Shown piece by piece: positions 7,275 through 14,629 of a DNA stretch of 34,143 nucleotides (its first letter is position 1; every line of letters begins with the position of its first letter). The stretch comes from Mesorhizobium sp. (lineage in GTDB: Bacteria; Pseudomonadota; Alphaproteobacteria; Rhizobiales; Rhizobiaceae): contig NZ_SUHQ01000043.1 in the NCBI RefSeq assembly GCF_004962245.1, positions 1-34,143 on the forward strand. The letters are read 5' to 3'. Both the position numbers and the translations under genes were made by a program. A model generated the notes under the pieces. That model saw nothing but the letters and a program-made list of their open reading frames with translations, made no database searches and was not told where the DNA came from.

Positions 7275-7994
7275 GTGGTCATGGCTGCGCCCGCCAAGAA
7301 TTCCGACGCAGCGAGTCTGGTCAGCAACACCATCGGCGAGATCACCCGCCACATCCGCACACACGAGCTCGGGCCTGGGGACCGGCTTCCCAGCGAGGCC
7401 GCACTGTCCAGGCAATTGAGCGTCTCGCGTACCGTAGTGCGTGAAGCCTTCAGTTCGCTCGCCGCCATGCGGCTCATCGATCTGAGGGCAGGCCGGCGGG
7501 CCACCGTCGCCGAGCTGGACTACGGCACCATGTCGCTGGTGATCGAGCACGGCGTTCACACCGAACAGATCACCGTGCAGCAAATCTATGACGTGCGTCG
7601 CACCATCGAGACGCGCACCGCCATGTTGGCGGCCTTGCGCAGGTCAGCCGATGAAGTGGAAAGGATCAGGAGCCACGCGCGCGCCATGCGTGAGAACTTC
7701 CAGCGACCGGAAGAGGTCATGGAGCACGATCTCGCCTTTCACCTCGAGATCGCCAAGGCAGCAAAAAATCCGGTTTTCAGCCTCATCGTCGGCGCGTTCG
7801 AGCGAGTGTCGCGCCAGACCTGGCCGATCGGCTGGCGCAGCCGCCCTTCCGACGCCGAGCAACTGGAGATGATCCAGATCCATATAGAACTCGCCGAATC
7901 CATCGCGACGGGTGATCCCCAGTCCGCCCGCGACCTGATGGGCAGGCATTTTGACGAGAGCGTCAAGGCCCTGCTGGCGGCCGGTATTGCCTGA
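7275..7994 (+). CDS. GntR-family transcriptional regulator, FadR subfamily
   Basis: A 239-residue regulator with a winged HTH at about residues 15-80 (GPGDRLPSEAALSRQLSVSR then VVREAFSSLAAMRLI) and a C-terminal all-helical FCD ligand domain at about 105-235. The FCD metal ligands are all in place: Asp152, His156, His203 and His225, so it probably binds a metal-coordinated carboxylate such as a sugar acid. GTG 7275 is preferred because GAGG lies 7 nt upstream; ATG 7281 is the alternative. It is the first gene of the operon, 13 bp before the dehydratase gene. A palindrome just upstream is the likely site of autorepression, relieved by the pathway's acid intermediate. The effector identity is unknown. 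Confidence 0.9.
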   Translation: MVMAAPAKNSDAASLVSNTIGEITRHIRTHELGPGDRLPSEAALSRQLSVSRTVVREAFSSLAAMRLIDLRAGRRATVAELDYGTMSLVIEHGVHTEQITVQQIYDVRRTIETRTAMLAALRRSADEVERIRSHARAMRENFQRPEEVMEHDLAFHLEIAKAAKNPVFSLIVGAFERVSRQTWPIGWRSRPSDAEQLEMIQIHIELAESIATGDPQSARDLMGRHFDESVKALLAAGIA

Positions 7995-8007
7995 GGGAGC
8001 CGGGCGC

Positions 8008-9216
8008 ATGAAGATTACGAAACTCGAAACGCTGCGGCTCAAGGAGCGGCCCAACCTTCTCTGGGTGCTGGTCCATACGGACGAGGGCCTCGTCGGGCTG
8101 GGCGAGACGTTCTTCATTGCCGAGACCGTCGAGACCTATTTGCACGAATATGTGGCGCCACGGGTGATCGGGCGCGATCCCTTGCAGATCGACCTGCTTG
8201 CCGCCGATCTCGTCGGATATCTCGGCTTTCGATCGACGGGCGCGGAAGTGAGGGGCAACTCCGCCTTCGACATCGCGCTTTGGGATCTGTTCGGAAAGGC
8301 TACCGGTCAGCCGATCGCACAACTTCTCGGCGGCTTCACGCGGCAGGAGATCAGGACCTACAACACCTGTGCCGGACCCGAATACATCAAGAAAGCCACA
8401 GGCCAGACGACGGCCAATTATGGGCTCGATAAAGCCGGTGATGACGCCTTTGATGATCTGAACGGCTTCCTTCACCGCGCCGACGAACTGGCGCACTCGT
8501 TGCTCGAGGAAGGCATCACGGCCATGAAAATCTGGCCGTTCGACATGGCTGCCGAGAAAACGCAAGGCCTGTATATATCGCAGCCTGATCTGAATTCCGC
8601 GCTGGCACCATTCGAGAAAATCCGCAAGGCGGTCGGCGACAAGATGGACATCATGGTCGAGTTCCACTCGATGTGGCAATTGCTGCCGGCCATGCAGATC
8701 GCTCGAGAACTCGCTCCCCACAAGACGTTCTGGCATGAAGATCCGATCAGGATGGACAGTCTGTCCAGCCTCAAGCGCTATGCCGAGGCTTCGCTGGCGC
8801 CGATATCGGCTTCCGAGACTCTCGGCTCGCGGTGGGCATTCCGCGACCTTCTCGAGACTGGCGCGGCCGGCGTCATCATGCTCGACATCAGCTGGTGCGG
8901 CGGGCTTTCAGAGGCGCGCAAGATCGCTGCCATGGCTGAAGCGTGGCACCTGCCGGTCGCGCCGCACGACTGCACCGGTCCGGTGGTACTCGGCGCGTCG
9001 ACCCACCTGTCGCTGAATGCGCCGAACGCGCTTGTCCAGGAGAGTGTCAGGGCCTTCTATAAGACTTGGTACCGCGACCTCGTGACCGCCTTGCCGGAGG
9101 TGAAGAACGGCATGATCACCGTGCCGCCCGGACCAGGCCTTGGCATGGAGCTGAACCCGGAGATCGATCGCGCCTTCACCGCGCTTCGACGGGTAACTGA
9201 CGCATCGATTTTCTGA
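8008..9216 (+). CDS. Enolase-superfamily sugar-acid dehydratase (mandelate racemase group)
   Basis: A 402-residue enzyme of the mandelate racemase / galactonate dehydratase group, which removes water from aldonic acids to give 2-keto-3-deoxy acids. An N-terminal capping domain (about 1-125) is followed by a TIM-barrel. Visible active-site elements are Lys174 in AMKIWPFD, metal ligands Glu218 (MVEFHSMW), Glu244 (WHEDPIR) and Glu270 (SASETLGS), and His320 in PHDCTG. Position 218 is Glu where many relatives use Asp. ATG 8008 is chosen for its Shine-Dalgarno sequence (TGAGGGAG, overlapping the regulator's stop) and because typical N-termini begin MKITKLET. The epimerase, dehydrogenase and sugar importer in the same operon support a sugar-acid substrate, but which one cannot be read from sequence. 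Confidence 0.85.
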   Translation: MKITKLETLRLKERPNLLWVLVHTDEGLVGLGETFFIAETVETYLHEYVAPRVIGRDPLQIDLLAADLVGYLGFRSTGAEVRGNSAFDIALWDLFGKATGQPIAQLLGGFTRQEIRTYNTCAGPEYIKKATGQTTANYGLDKAGDDAFDDLNGFLHRADELAHSLLEEGITAMKIWPFDMAAEKTQGLYISQPDLNSALAPFEKIRKAVGDKMDIMVEFHSMWQLLPAMQIARELAPHKTFWHEDPIRMDSLSSLKRYAEASLAPISASETLGSRWAFRDLLETGAAGVIMLDISWCGGLSEARKIAAMAEAWHLPVAPHDCTGPVVLGASTHLSLNAPNALVQESVRAFYKTWYRDLVTALPEVKNGMITVPPGPGLGMELNPEIDRAFTALRRVTDASIF

Positions 9217-9252
9217 AACTGAACCTGAAACAGCTTTCTACGGAGGAGAACC

Positions 9253-10233
9253 ATGAAGAAGCTACTCAGCTCGGCAGCCTTGGGAGCAATATTGGCCGGA
9301 GGTTCGGCAACGGCCTCGTTCGCGGACAGCATGAACATCGTGTTCACGCACCATTCGTCCGCATCCAATCCCTTCTGGCAAGCGGTCAAGAAAGGTTTTG
9401 ACGACGCCTGCAGCAAGCTCGAGGCCAGCTGCCAGATGATCTTCACCCAGACCGAAGGTTCGATCGAGCAGCAATCCGCAAACATGCAGGCCGCGCTGGC
9501 AGGCAAGCCGGATGCCCTGATTACCAGCATCGTGGACAACAATGCCTTCGACCAGATCATCAGCGACGCCCGCGCCGCCGGTGTGATCGTGATCGCCTCG
9601 AACGTCGACGACACGGATGGCGCGAAGGGCAATGCCCGCCAGGCCTTCATCGGCCAAGGCTTCGTTCCGGCCGGCTACTCGCTCGGCCAGGCAATGTCGG
9701 AGAGCTTTCCGGCCGAAGGTCCGATCAAGGCACTGGTAGGCGTGTCGGCGCCGGGCCAAAACTGGTCCGAACAGCGCGCGGCGGGTGTGATCAAGTTCCT
9801 TGAGGAGTTCAAGGCCGCCAATCCGAACCGCGAAGTCGAGATCAACCGCCTCGATACCGGCACCGATGGCGCCGTCGTCGCCGACCGTGTCGGCGCCTAT
9901 CTCAACGCGCATCCCGACACGACGGTCTACTTCGACACAGGGCTGTGGCACGCGGGTGTGGCCCGGGCGCTTGCCGACCGCGGCGTCGAGCCGGGCAAGG
10001 TCCTGCTCGGCGGCTTCGACATCGTCGCCGAAGTGCTCCAGCAGATGCAGGCCGGGTATATTCAGGTCGAGGTTGATCAGCAGCCTTACATGCAGGGCTT
10101 CATGCCCGTCATGGAGGCCTATCTGGCCAAAACCGTCGGCCTGGCCCCTGCGGACATCGATACCGGCCAGGGTATCGTGCGCCCTGCCGACGTGCCGGCA
10201 CTCTGGGACCTCTCCAAGCAGGGCCTGCGCTAA
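9253..10233 (+). CDS. Periplasmic sugar-binding protein of a CUT2 ABC importer
   Basis: A 326-residue type I periplasmic binding protein of the ribose/xylose (RbsB, Peripla_BP_4) group. A signal peptide occupies about residues 1-25 (KKLLSSAALGAILAGG up to ASFADS), and the mature protein begins MNIVFTHHSSASNPFW, where RbsB-type ligand loops start. GALAGKPDALITSIVDNN-like and VLLGGFDIVAEVL segments match the two lobes of the family. The Shine-Dalgarno sequence CGGAGGAG lies 5-6 nt before ATG. It is separated from its permease by 160 bp containing a strong hairpin, consistent with higher expression of the binding protein. The ligand is presumably the sugar oxidised by the downstream enzymes. Confidence 0.88.
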   Translation: MKKLLSSAALGAILAGGSATASFADSMNIVFTHHSSASNPFWQAVKKGFDDACSKLEASCQMIFTQTEGSIEQQSANMQAALAGKPDALITSIVDNNAFDQIISDARAAGVIVIASNVDDTDGAKGNARQAFIGQGFVPAGYSLGQAMSESFPAEGPIKALVGVSAPGQNWSEQRAAGVIKFLEEFKAANPNREVEINRLDTGTDGAVVADRVGAYLNAHPDTTVYFDTGLWHAGVARALADRGVEPGKVLLGGFDIVAEVLQQMQAGYIQVEVDQQPYMQGFMPVMEAYLAKTVGLAPADIDTGQGIVRPADVPALWDLSKQGLR

Positions 10234-10298
10234 AGCATCTTGCAGCCAAGTGATGGAATCACCTGGCGTCGCAGAAATGCGGCTAAAACAAATAGATA

Positions 10299-10334
10299 GA
10301 GCGGGATGCCAGTTCGATTGAACGCATCCCGCTC
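10299..10334 (+). repeat. Stem-loop in the binding-protein/permease gap, rhizobial repeat-like
   Basis: GAGCGGGATGC (10299-10309) pairs perfectly with GCATCCCGCTC (10324-10334). Inside the loop GTTC and GAAC pair again around GATT. The preceding bases (GCGGCTAAAACAAATAGATA) resemble a widely dispersed intergenic repeat of Rhizobiales, as far as I recall. No U-run follows, so attenuation or 3' protection of the upstream message is more likely than full termination. Confidence 0.65.
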
Positions 10335-10392
10335 CAGGCGGGATACGGGGCCGCGCATGAGGTTGGCGCGGCCCTTCACCGGGGAGGATAAT

Positions 10393-11370
10393 GTGAAACG
10401 TCTGCTGAAAATCTATTTCGAGAAACCGGAGTTGGCAGGCGTTCTGCTGTTGGTGATCTTGGTCGTCGTCTTCCAGGTGCGGTCCAACGGCGTCTTTCTG
10501 AACCAGGACAATCTGCGGGGAATTCTCGGCCTTCTGCCGGAGATGGGGCTGGTCGCCATCGGCGTGACCATCCTCATGATCTGCGGCGAGTTCGATCTAT
10601 CCGTGGGATCAGTTTTCGCGCTGATGCCGATGGTCATGGCGATCATGATGGAGGGCGGGACGCCTTTCGCCCTGGCCTTCTGCGTCGGCATCTTGGTGGC
10701 CGCAGCGATCGGGTTCCTGAACGGGTTCCTGACGATCCGCTACGCCATCCCGAGCTTCATCACGACGCTCGGCATGCTTTTCATCGCGCGTTCGCTCACT
10801 GTCGTCATTTCCGGTGGCTTTCCTCCGCTGCTTCCCAACGATCTGCCAAAATGGCTGTTTACCGCTTTCGTCGGACCGGGTGCTCTGTTTCGCATGTCGT
10901 TCGTTTGGTTTGTCGCCATTGCCTGTCTCGCGACTTTTGTATTGTCGCGGACCAATTTCGGCAATTGGGTGCGCGCAACCGGCGGTTTTCTGCCGGCGGC
11001 AAGCGCCATGGGCATACCGACCGCGCGGGTCAAGATCGCCTGTTTCATGCTCTGCTCCGTCCTTGCCGGCTTTGCAGGCATGATCCAGGTGCTGCGCCTC
11101 GGATCGCCTCTCCCGTCGATCGGCGAAGGCATGGAACTGCAGGCGGTGGCCGCCGCCGTCATCGGAGGCACGGCGCTCACCGGCGGGATCGGGACAGTGA
11201 TCGGCGGCATCATCGGTGCCGTCCTGATCCGCGTGATCGACAATGGGCTGGTTCTCAGTCGCGTCGACGCGAACTGGTTCAAGTTCGCCATCGGAACCTT
11301 GACCATCTTCGCTGTGGTGGCGAACGCCTGGCTGCTGCGGCGCGCCAAGCGGATAAAGTCGGAGATCTGA
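10393..11370 (+). CDS. CUT2-type sugar ABC transporter permease
   Basis: A 325-residue inner-membrane permease of the BPD_transp_2 (RbsC/FrcC) family with about 8-10 membrane spans. The family signature MICGEFDLSVGSVFAL is at about residues 62-77, and the cytoplasmic coupling region ATGGFLPAASAMGIPTARVK at about 196-215. The EAA-like TALTGGIGTVIGGIIGAVLI follows. GTG 10393 is chosen over the longer frame because GGGGAGG lies 5-8 nt upstream and the longer leader (from 10306) overlaps the hairpin. The next gene begins 2 bp after its stop, so ATPase and permease are tightly coupled. One permease gene implies a homodimer in the importer. Confidence 0.88.
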   Translation: MKRLLKIYFEKPELAGVLLLVILVVVFQVRSNGVFLNQDNLRGILGLLPEMGLVAIGVTILMICGEFDLSVGSVFALMPMVMAIMMEGGTPFALAFCVGILVAAAIGFLNGFLTIRYAIPSFITTLGMLFIARSLTVVISGGFPPLLPNDLPKWLFTAFVGPGALFRMSFVWFVAIACLATFVLSRTNFGNWVRATGGFLPAASAMGIPTARVKIACFMLCSVLAGFAGMIQVLRLGSPLPSIGEGMELQAVAAAVIGGTALTGGIGTVIGGIIGAVLIRVIDNGLVLSRVDANWFKFAIGTLTIFAVVANAWLLRRAKRIKSEI

Positions 11371-11372
11371 CG

Positions 11373-12104
11373 ATGGCCGATCCCATCATCTCGATCCGCA
11401 ATCTGCACAAGTGGTATTCCGGCGTCCACGCCCTCAAGGACATCTCGCTCGACATCTATCCGAATGAGGCGCTCGGCCTGATCGGCGACAATGGCGCCGG
11501 CAAATCGACCTTGATCAACATCCTTTCCGGGGTGCAGAGAGAGGATGAGGGCGAGGTGCTGATCGAAGGAGAAAAAGTTCACATCAGCAATCCGCGCGAC
11601 GCCATGCGCCTCGGCATTGAGACCATCTACCAGTACAATTCGATGGTTCCTACCATGTCGATCGCCCGTAACATGTTCATCGGGCGCGAACCGCTGAAGT
11701 TTGCGATCGGCGGGATCGGCGTCATGGATCTGGGCCAGATGCGCCGCGAAAGCGTCAAAGCCATCGCCGATGTCGATCTTCACCTGCGCTCCCCCGACGC
11801 TCTGGTGGGCGAACTATCGGGCGGTCAACGGCAGGGCGTCGCCATAGCCAGGGCCATGCATTTCAAATCAAAGGTGATGATCCTCGACGAGCCGACCAAC
11901 CATCTGTCCGTCAAGGAGACGAAGAAGGTGATCGGCTTCGTGCGATCGCTGAAGGAGCAGAACGTCACCGGCATCTTCATCAGCCACAACATGCACCATG
12001 TCTTCGAATGCTGCGACCGGGTCGTTGCAATGGCGCGCGGCGAAATCGTTCTGGACAAGCGGATCGGCGAGACTTCGATCGAGGAAGTCCAGGAGGTTCT
12101 GTGA
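11373..12104 (+). CDS. Single-domain sugar ABC transporter ATPase (FrcA-like)
   Basis: A 243-residue ATP-binding subunit. The Walker A motif is at residues 38-46 (GDNGAGKST), the Q-loop Gln at about 87, the signature LSGGQ at 148-152, Walker B with catalytic Glu at about 168-173 (VMILDE) and the switch His in FISHNMHHVF near 204. It is half the length of the usual tandem RbsA/XylG ATPases, matching the FrcA type of the Sinorhizobium fructose importer, where binding protein, permease and one-domain ATPase occur in that same order. It begins 2 bp after the permease stop and ends 12 bp before the SDR gene, so it sits inside the operon. It probably works as a homodimer. The sugar is not predictable from this subunit. 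Confidence 0.9.
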   Translation: MADPIISIRNLHKWYSGVHALKDISLDIYPNEALGLIGDNGAGKSTLINILSGVQREDEGEVLIEGEKVHISNPRDAMRLGIETIYQYNSMVPTMSIARNMFIGREPLKFAIGGIGVMDLGQMRRESVKAIADVDLHLRSPDALVGELSGGQRQGVAIARAMHFKSKVMILDEPTNHLSVKETKKVIGFVRSLKEQNVTGIFISHNMHHVFECCDRVVAMARGEIVLDKRIGETSIEEVQEVL

Positions 12105-12116
12105 CGGGAGGAAGCA

Positions 12117-12860
12117 ATGCCTGATCTGAGTGGCCGGAAAGTACTTCTGACCGGCGGTCTGGGGACTCTTGGTCGGGCACAGGCCAGGAAGCTCTCGGCG
12201 GAGGGCGCCGATGTCATCGTGCTCGACCGGCCCGAGATCGAGGACGCCGTGCAGCGGGCGAGGGGGCTCGGAGCGACGGTCAGCTTCGTCGGTTGCGATC
12301 TGGACGACCTGGTGAAGGCCACGAAGATGGTCGAAGGGATCGTCGCGGACGTCGGCGGCATCGACATCCTGATCAACAATGCGGCGCTCATCATCAACCG
12401 GCCCTATGCAGAGTTCAGCCTGGAGGAATACGAGCAGCAGATCCGCGTGAATTCCTCCGCGGCCTTCGCACTCGTGCGCGTTTGTGCCCCTCACATGAAG
12501 GACAAGGGCTGGGGCAAGATCATCAACTTCACGTCGGTCACCCTCAACGGCCAGCTTGGCGGCTATGTCCCCTATATCGCGTCCAAAGGCGCGATGCTCG
12601 GCCTCACCAAATCGCTGGCACGCGAACTCGGACCCTATGGCATATGCGTGAATGCCGTTGCGCCAGGGGCTGTCGTGTCCGAGGCGGAGGAGCGGGTCTT
12701 CGGGCACAAGCTCCAGGAATACAATGACTGGGTGATCGACCGGCAGTGCCTGAAGCTGCGCATCGTGCCCGAGGATGTCGCCGATCTGGTCCATTTTCTC
12801 GTCTCGCCGTCCGCCGACAGGATCACCGGTCAGAACATCGCAATTGACGCAGGGTGGTAG
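12117..12860 (+). CDS. SDR-family sugar dehydrogenase (inferred)
   Basis: A 247-residue classical short-chain dehydrogenase/reductase. The nucleotide-binding motif TGGLGTLG is at 12-19, Asp37 after the second strand favours NAD over NADP, NNAA lies at 87-90, and the catalytic residues are Asn112, Ser140, Tyr153 and Lys157. The C-terminal GQNIAIDAGW is typical. The Shine-Dalgarno sequence GGGAGG lies 6 nt before ATG. Position next to a sugar importer, a mutarotase-like gene and an aldonate dehydratase suggests it oxidises an aldose to its lactone or a sugar alcohol to a ketose. The SDR fold alone cannot separate these options. The mutarotase-like frame begins 3 bp after its stop. Confidence 0.85.
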   Translation: MPDLSGRKVLLTGGLGTLGRAQARKLSAEGADVIVLDRPEIEDAVQRARGLGATVSFVGCDLDDLVKATKMVEGIVADVGGIDILINNAALIINRPYAEFSLEEYEQQIRVNSSAAFALVRVCAPHMKDKGWGKIINFTSVTLNGQLGGYVPYIASKGAMLGLTKSLARELGPYGICVNAVAPGAVVSEAEERVFGHKLQEYNDWVIDRQCLKLRIVPEDVADLVHFLVSPSADRITGQNIAIDAGW

Positions 12861-12863
12861 GCT

Positions 12864-13747
12864 GTGGATGTCCTCGTGTTGCAGGACTCCCGCACGAGGG
12901 TCGGGATCGTTCCGGAACTCGGCGGGGGAATAGCCTTCATGGAGGCGCTTCTGCCGGGTGGGCGTGATGTCCCCGTCCTGCGGCGATGGACGCACAGCAA
13001 GTCGGATGGTCCGTTCGCCCTGGCGTGCAATGTGCTGGTTCCATTTTCAAACCGGATTTCCGGTGGCGGCTTCACATTCCGGGGCGCCTTTCACGCGATC
13101 GCGCCGAATCTCGCGGGTGAGGGGTTCCCGATTCACGGCGACGGGTTCCAGAGGGCCTGGGCGATCGAGATGACGAGCGGCGAAGCTGCAAGCCTGACGC
13201 TTGGCAATGGGCAGATCGGCCCCTTCCGCTACGGGGCCCGACAACTGTTCCATCTGGAGGATGGGGCCTTGCATGTCGAAGTCGTCGTCACCAACGAGAC
13301 ATCCGGGCCGCTGCCTTTCGGCGCCGGTTTTCATCCGTGGTTTCCTCGATTTGCCGGGACGACGCTCCGCTTCCGGGCGTCCGACGTCTGGCTCGAGGAC
13401 ACCCGCCACCTGCCGACCGAGCTGGTCGATGTCGCGGCTCGACCGCAATGGGACTTTTCGGCCGCCTGGCCTCTGCCGAAGGCCTGGATCAACAATGCCT
13501 TCACGGTTGCCTCGGCGCCGCCACGATTAGCCAACCAGGCCTGCACATCGCGATCGACATCGAGGCTTCGCCGAACCTCGATGTCGCCGTCGTCTACTCG
13601 CCCGGTCCAGACGCCGATTTCTTCTGCTTCGAGCCCGTGAGCCATGCGGTCGACGCCTACAATCTGCCCGGCCGCCCGGGATTGACGGTGCTGGAACGAG
13701 GGCAGTCCCTGCATGCCGCCATGACATTGCGATGGTCGCCTTTGTGA
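12864..13747 (+). pseudogene. Aldose 1-epimerase (mutarotase), frameshifted
   Basis: The intact first 213 codons encode a GalM-like beta-sandwich enzyme: FSNRISGGGFTFRG, the first catalytic His at position 91 (FPIHGDGFQRAW) and the second at 157 (GFHPWFPRF). At about 13505, after AWINNAFT, the frame is lost. The original continuation GCLGAATISQPGLHIAID is found in the next frame and runs to TGA at 13747. That part contains FFCFEPVSHAVDAYN, where the catalytic Glu of the family is expected. One missing base near 13505 explains everything; the unshifted frame ends at 13640 with an unrelated Ser/Arg-rich tail. The start is GTG 12864, 3 bp after the SDR gene. The break removes the catalytic Glu, so the product should be inactive unless this is a sequencing error. 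Confidence 0.8.
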
Positions 13748-13800
13748 GCCGATTTCGGGCAAAGACTTGCGTTTTGCTGAGGTTGAAATCCGACCCACAA

Positions 13801-13830
13801 GGTAATACCTTCTGGAAAATGGGTATTACC
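13801..13830 (+). promoter_or_regulatory. Inverted-repeat operator of the vapBC-type module
   Basis: GGTAATACC (13801-13809) and its exact reverse complement GGTATTACC (13822-13830) are separated by 12 bp, giving a centre-to-centre distance of 21 bp, two helical turns. It ends 11 bp before the antitoxin ATG. This is the expected layout for binding of AbrB-type antitoxin dimers or toxin-antitoxin complexes. Confidence 0.75.
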
Positions 13831-13841
13831 GAGGTGCGAAC

Positions 13842-14075
13842 ATGACCACGACAGTCACAGCCAAGGGACAGGTGACCATCCCGAAGCCGGTCCGCGACCT
13901 GCTCGGGATCGTTCCGGGCAGCAGGGTTGATTTCCGCCGCGCCGATGACGGCAATGTGGTGATTGTGCGTAGCGACAAGAAGCAGCCCGCGAGCCGCTTC
14001 GCGAAATTGCGCGGCCATGCCGGCAAGGGACTCGATACCGACGCGATCATGGCACTGACGCGTGGCGACGCGTGA
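13842..14075 (+). CDS. vapB: AbrB/SpoVT-type antitoxin of a VapBC-like module
   Basis: A 77-residue protein. The swapped-hairpin AbrB/MazE DNA-binding domain fills residues 1-47: TVTAKGQVTIPKPVRDLLGI followed by PGSRVDFRRADDGNVVIV. The C-terminal 30 residues (SRFAKLRGHAGKG and onward) form the flexible toxin-binding tail typical of VapB antitoxins. GAGG lies 7 nt before ATG. The reading frame overlaps the toxin gene by 4 nt (GTGA), coupling their translation. Its likely roles are neutralising the PIN-domain toxin and repressing the operon through the inverted repeat just upstream. The gene symbol reflects family membership, not an ortholog. Confidence 0.88.
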   Translation: MTTTVTAKGQVTIPKPVRDLLGIVPGSRVDFRRADDGNVVIVRSDKKQPASRFAKLRGHAGKGLDTDAIMALTRGDA

Positions 14076-14476
14076 CGCTGGTCGACACCAACGTTCTGCT
14101 CGATCTTGTCACGGACGATGCGAACTGGGCGGATTGGTCGATCGCCCAGCTCGAGGCGGCGAGCCTCAATGGGCCGTTGTTGATCAACGATGCAATCTAT
14201 GCCGAACTTGCCGTTCGCTACGACCGCATAGAGGATATCGACGCGTTTCTTGACGAAGCCGGTCTCGAAATGGCTCCGATGCCCCGGGCGGCACTGTTCC
14301 TCGCCGGAAAGGTCTTTACGCAGTATCGCAAATCGGGCGGATCGCGCACTGGCGTGCTGCCTGACTTCTTCATCGGCGGCCATGCCGCCGTCAATGGACT
14401 GCCGCTGCTCACCCGCGACGTCGGCCGCTACCGCACCTATTTTCCATCGCTGAAACTGATCACACCGGACTCCTGA
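14072..14476 (+). CDS. vapC: PIN-domain ribonuclease toxin, VapC-like
   Basis: A 134-residue PIN-domain protein that starts at GTG inside the antitoxin's last codons. The acidic active site is complete: Asp5 in LVDTNVLLD, Glu45 in YAELAVRYD, Asp98 in GVLPDFFIGGHAA and Asp116 in LLTRDVGRY. These residues coordinate Mg or Mn for RNA cleavage; known VapC toxins cut initiator tRNA or the sarcin-ricin loop of 23S rRNA. The target of this one is unknown. Length and order are normal for the family and no lesion is seen, so the module should be functional. Confidence 0.88.
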   Translation: MTLVDTNVLLDLVTDDANWADWSIAQLEAASLNGPLLINDAIYAELAVRYDRIEDIDAFLDEAGLEMAPMPRAALFLAGKVFTQYRKSGGSRTGVLPDFFIGGHAAVNGLPLLTRDVGRYRTYFPSLKLITPDS

Positions 14477-14629
14477 ACAGCCCTCTGCCACAAGTAGACA
14501 TCTCGCTCCTGACGCTGGTCCAAGATCGCCACAAAAGTTCAATTTTATTCCCTGCGCAGCCCGTCATAATAAGGCCGGCGGCGGCACTACCAGCATGTCT
14601 CGAGGAGGAGATGAAATGCGGCTCAATAG

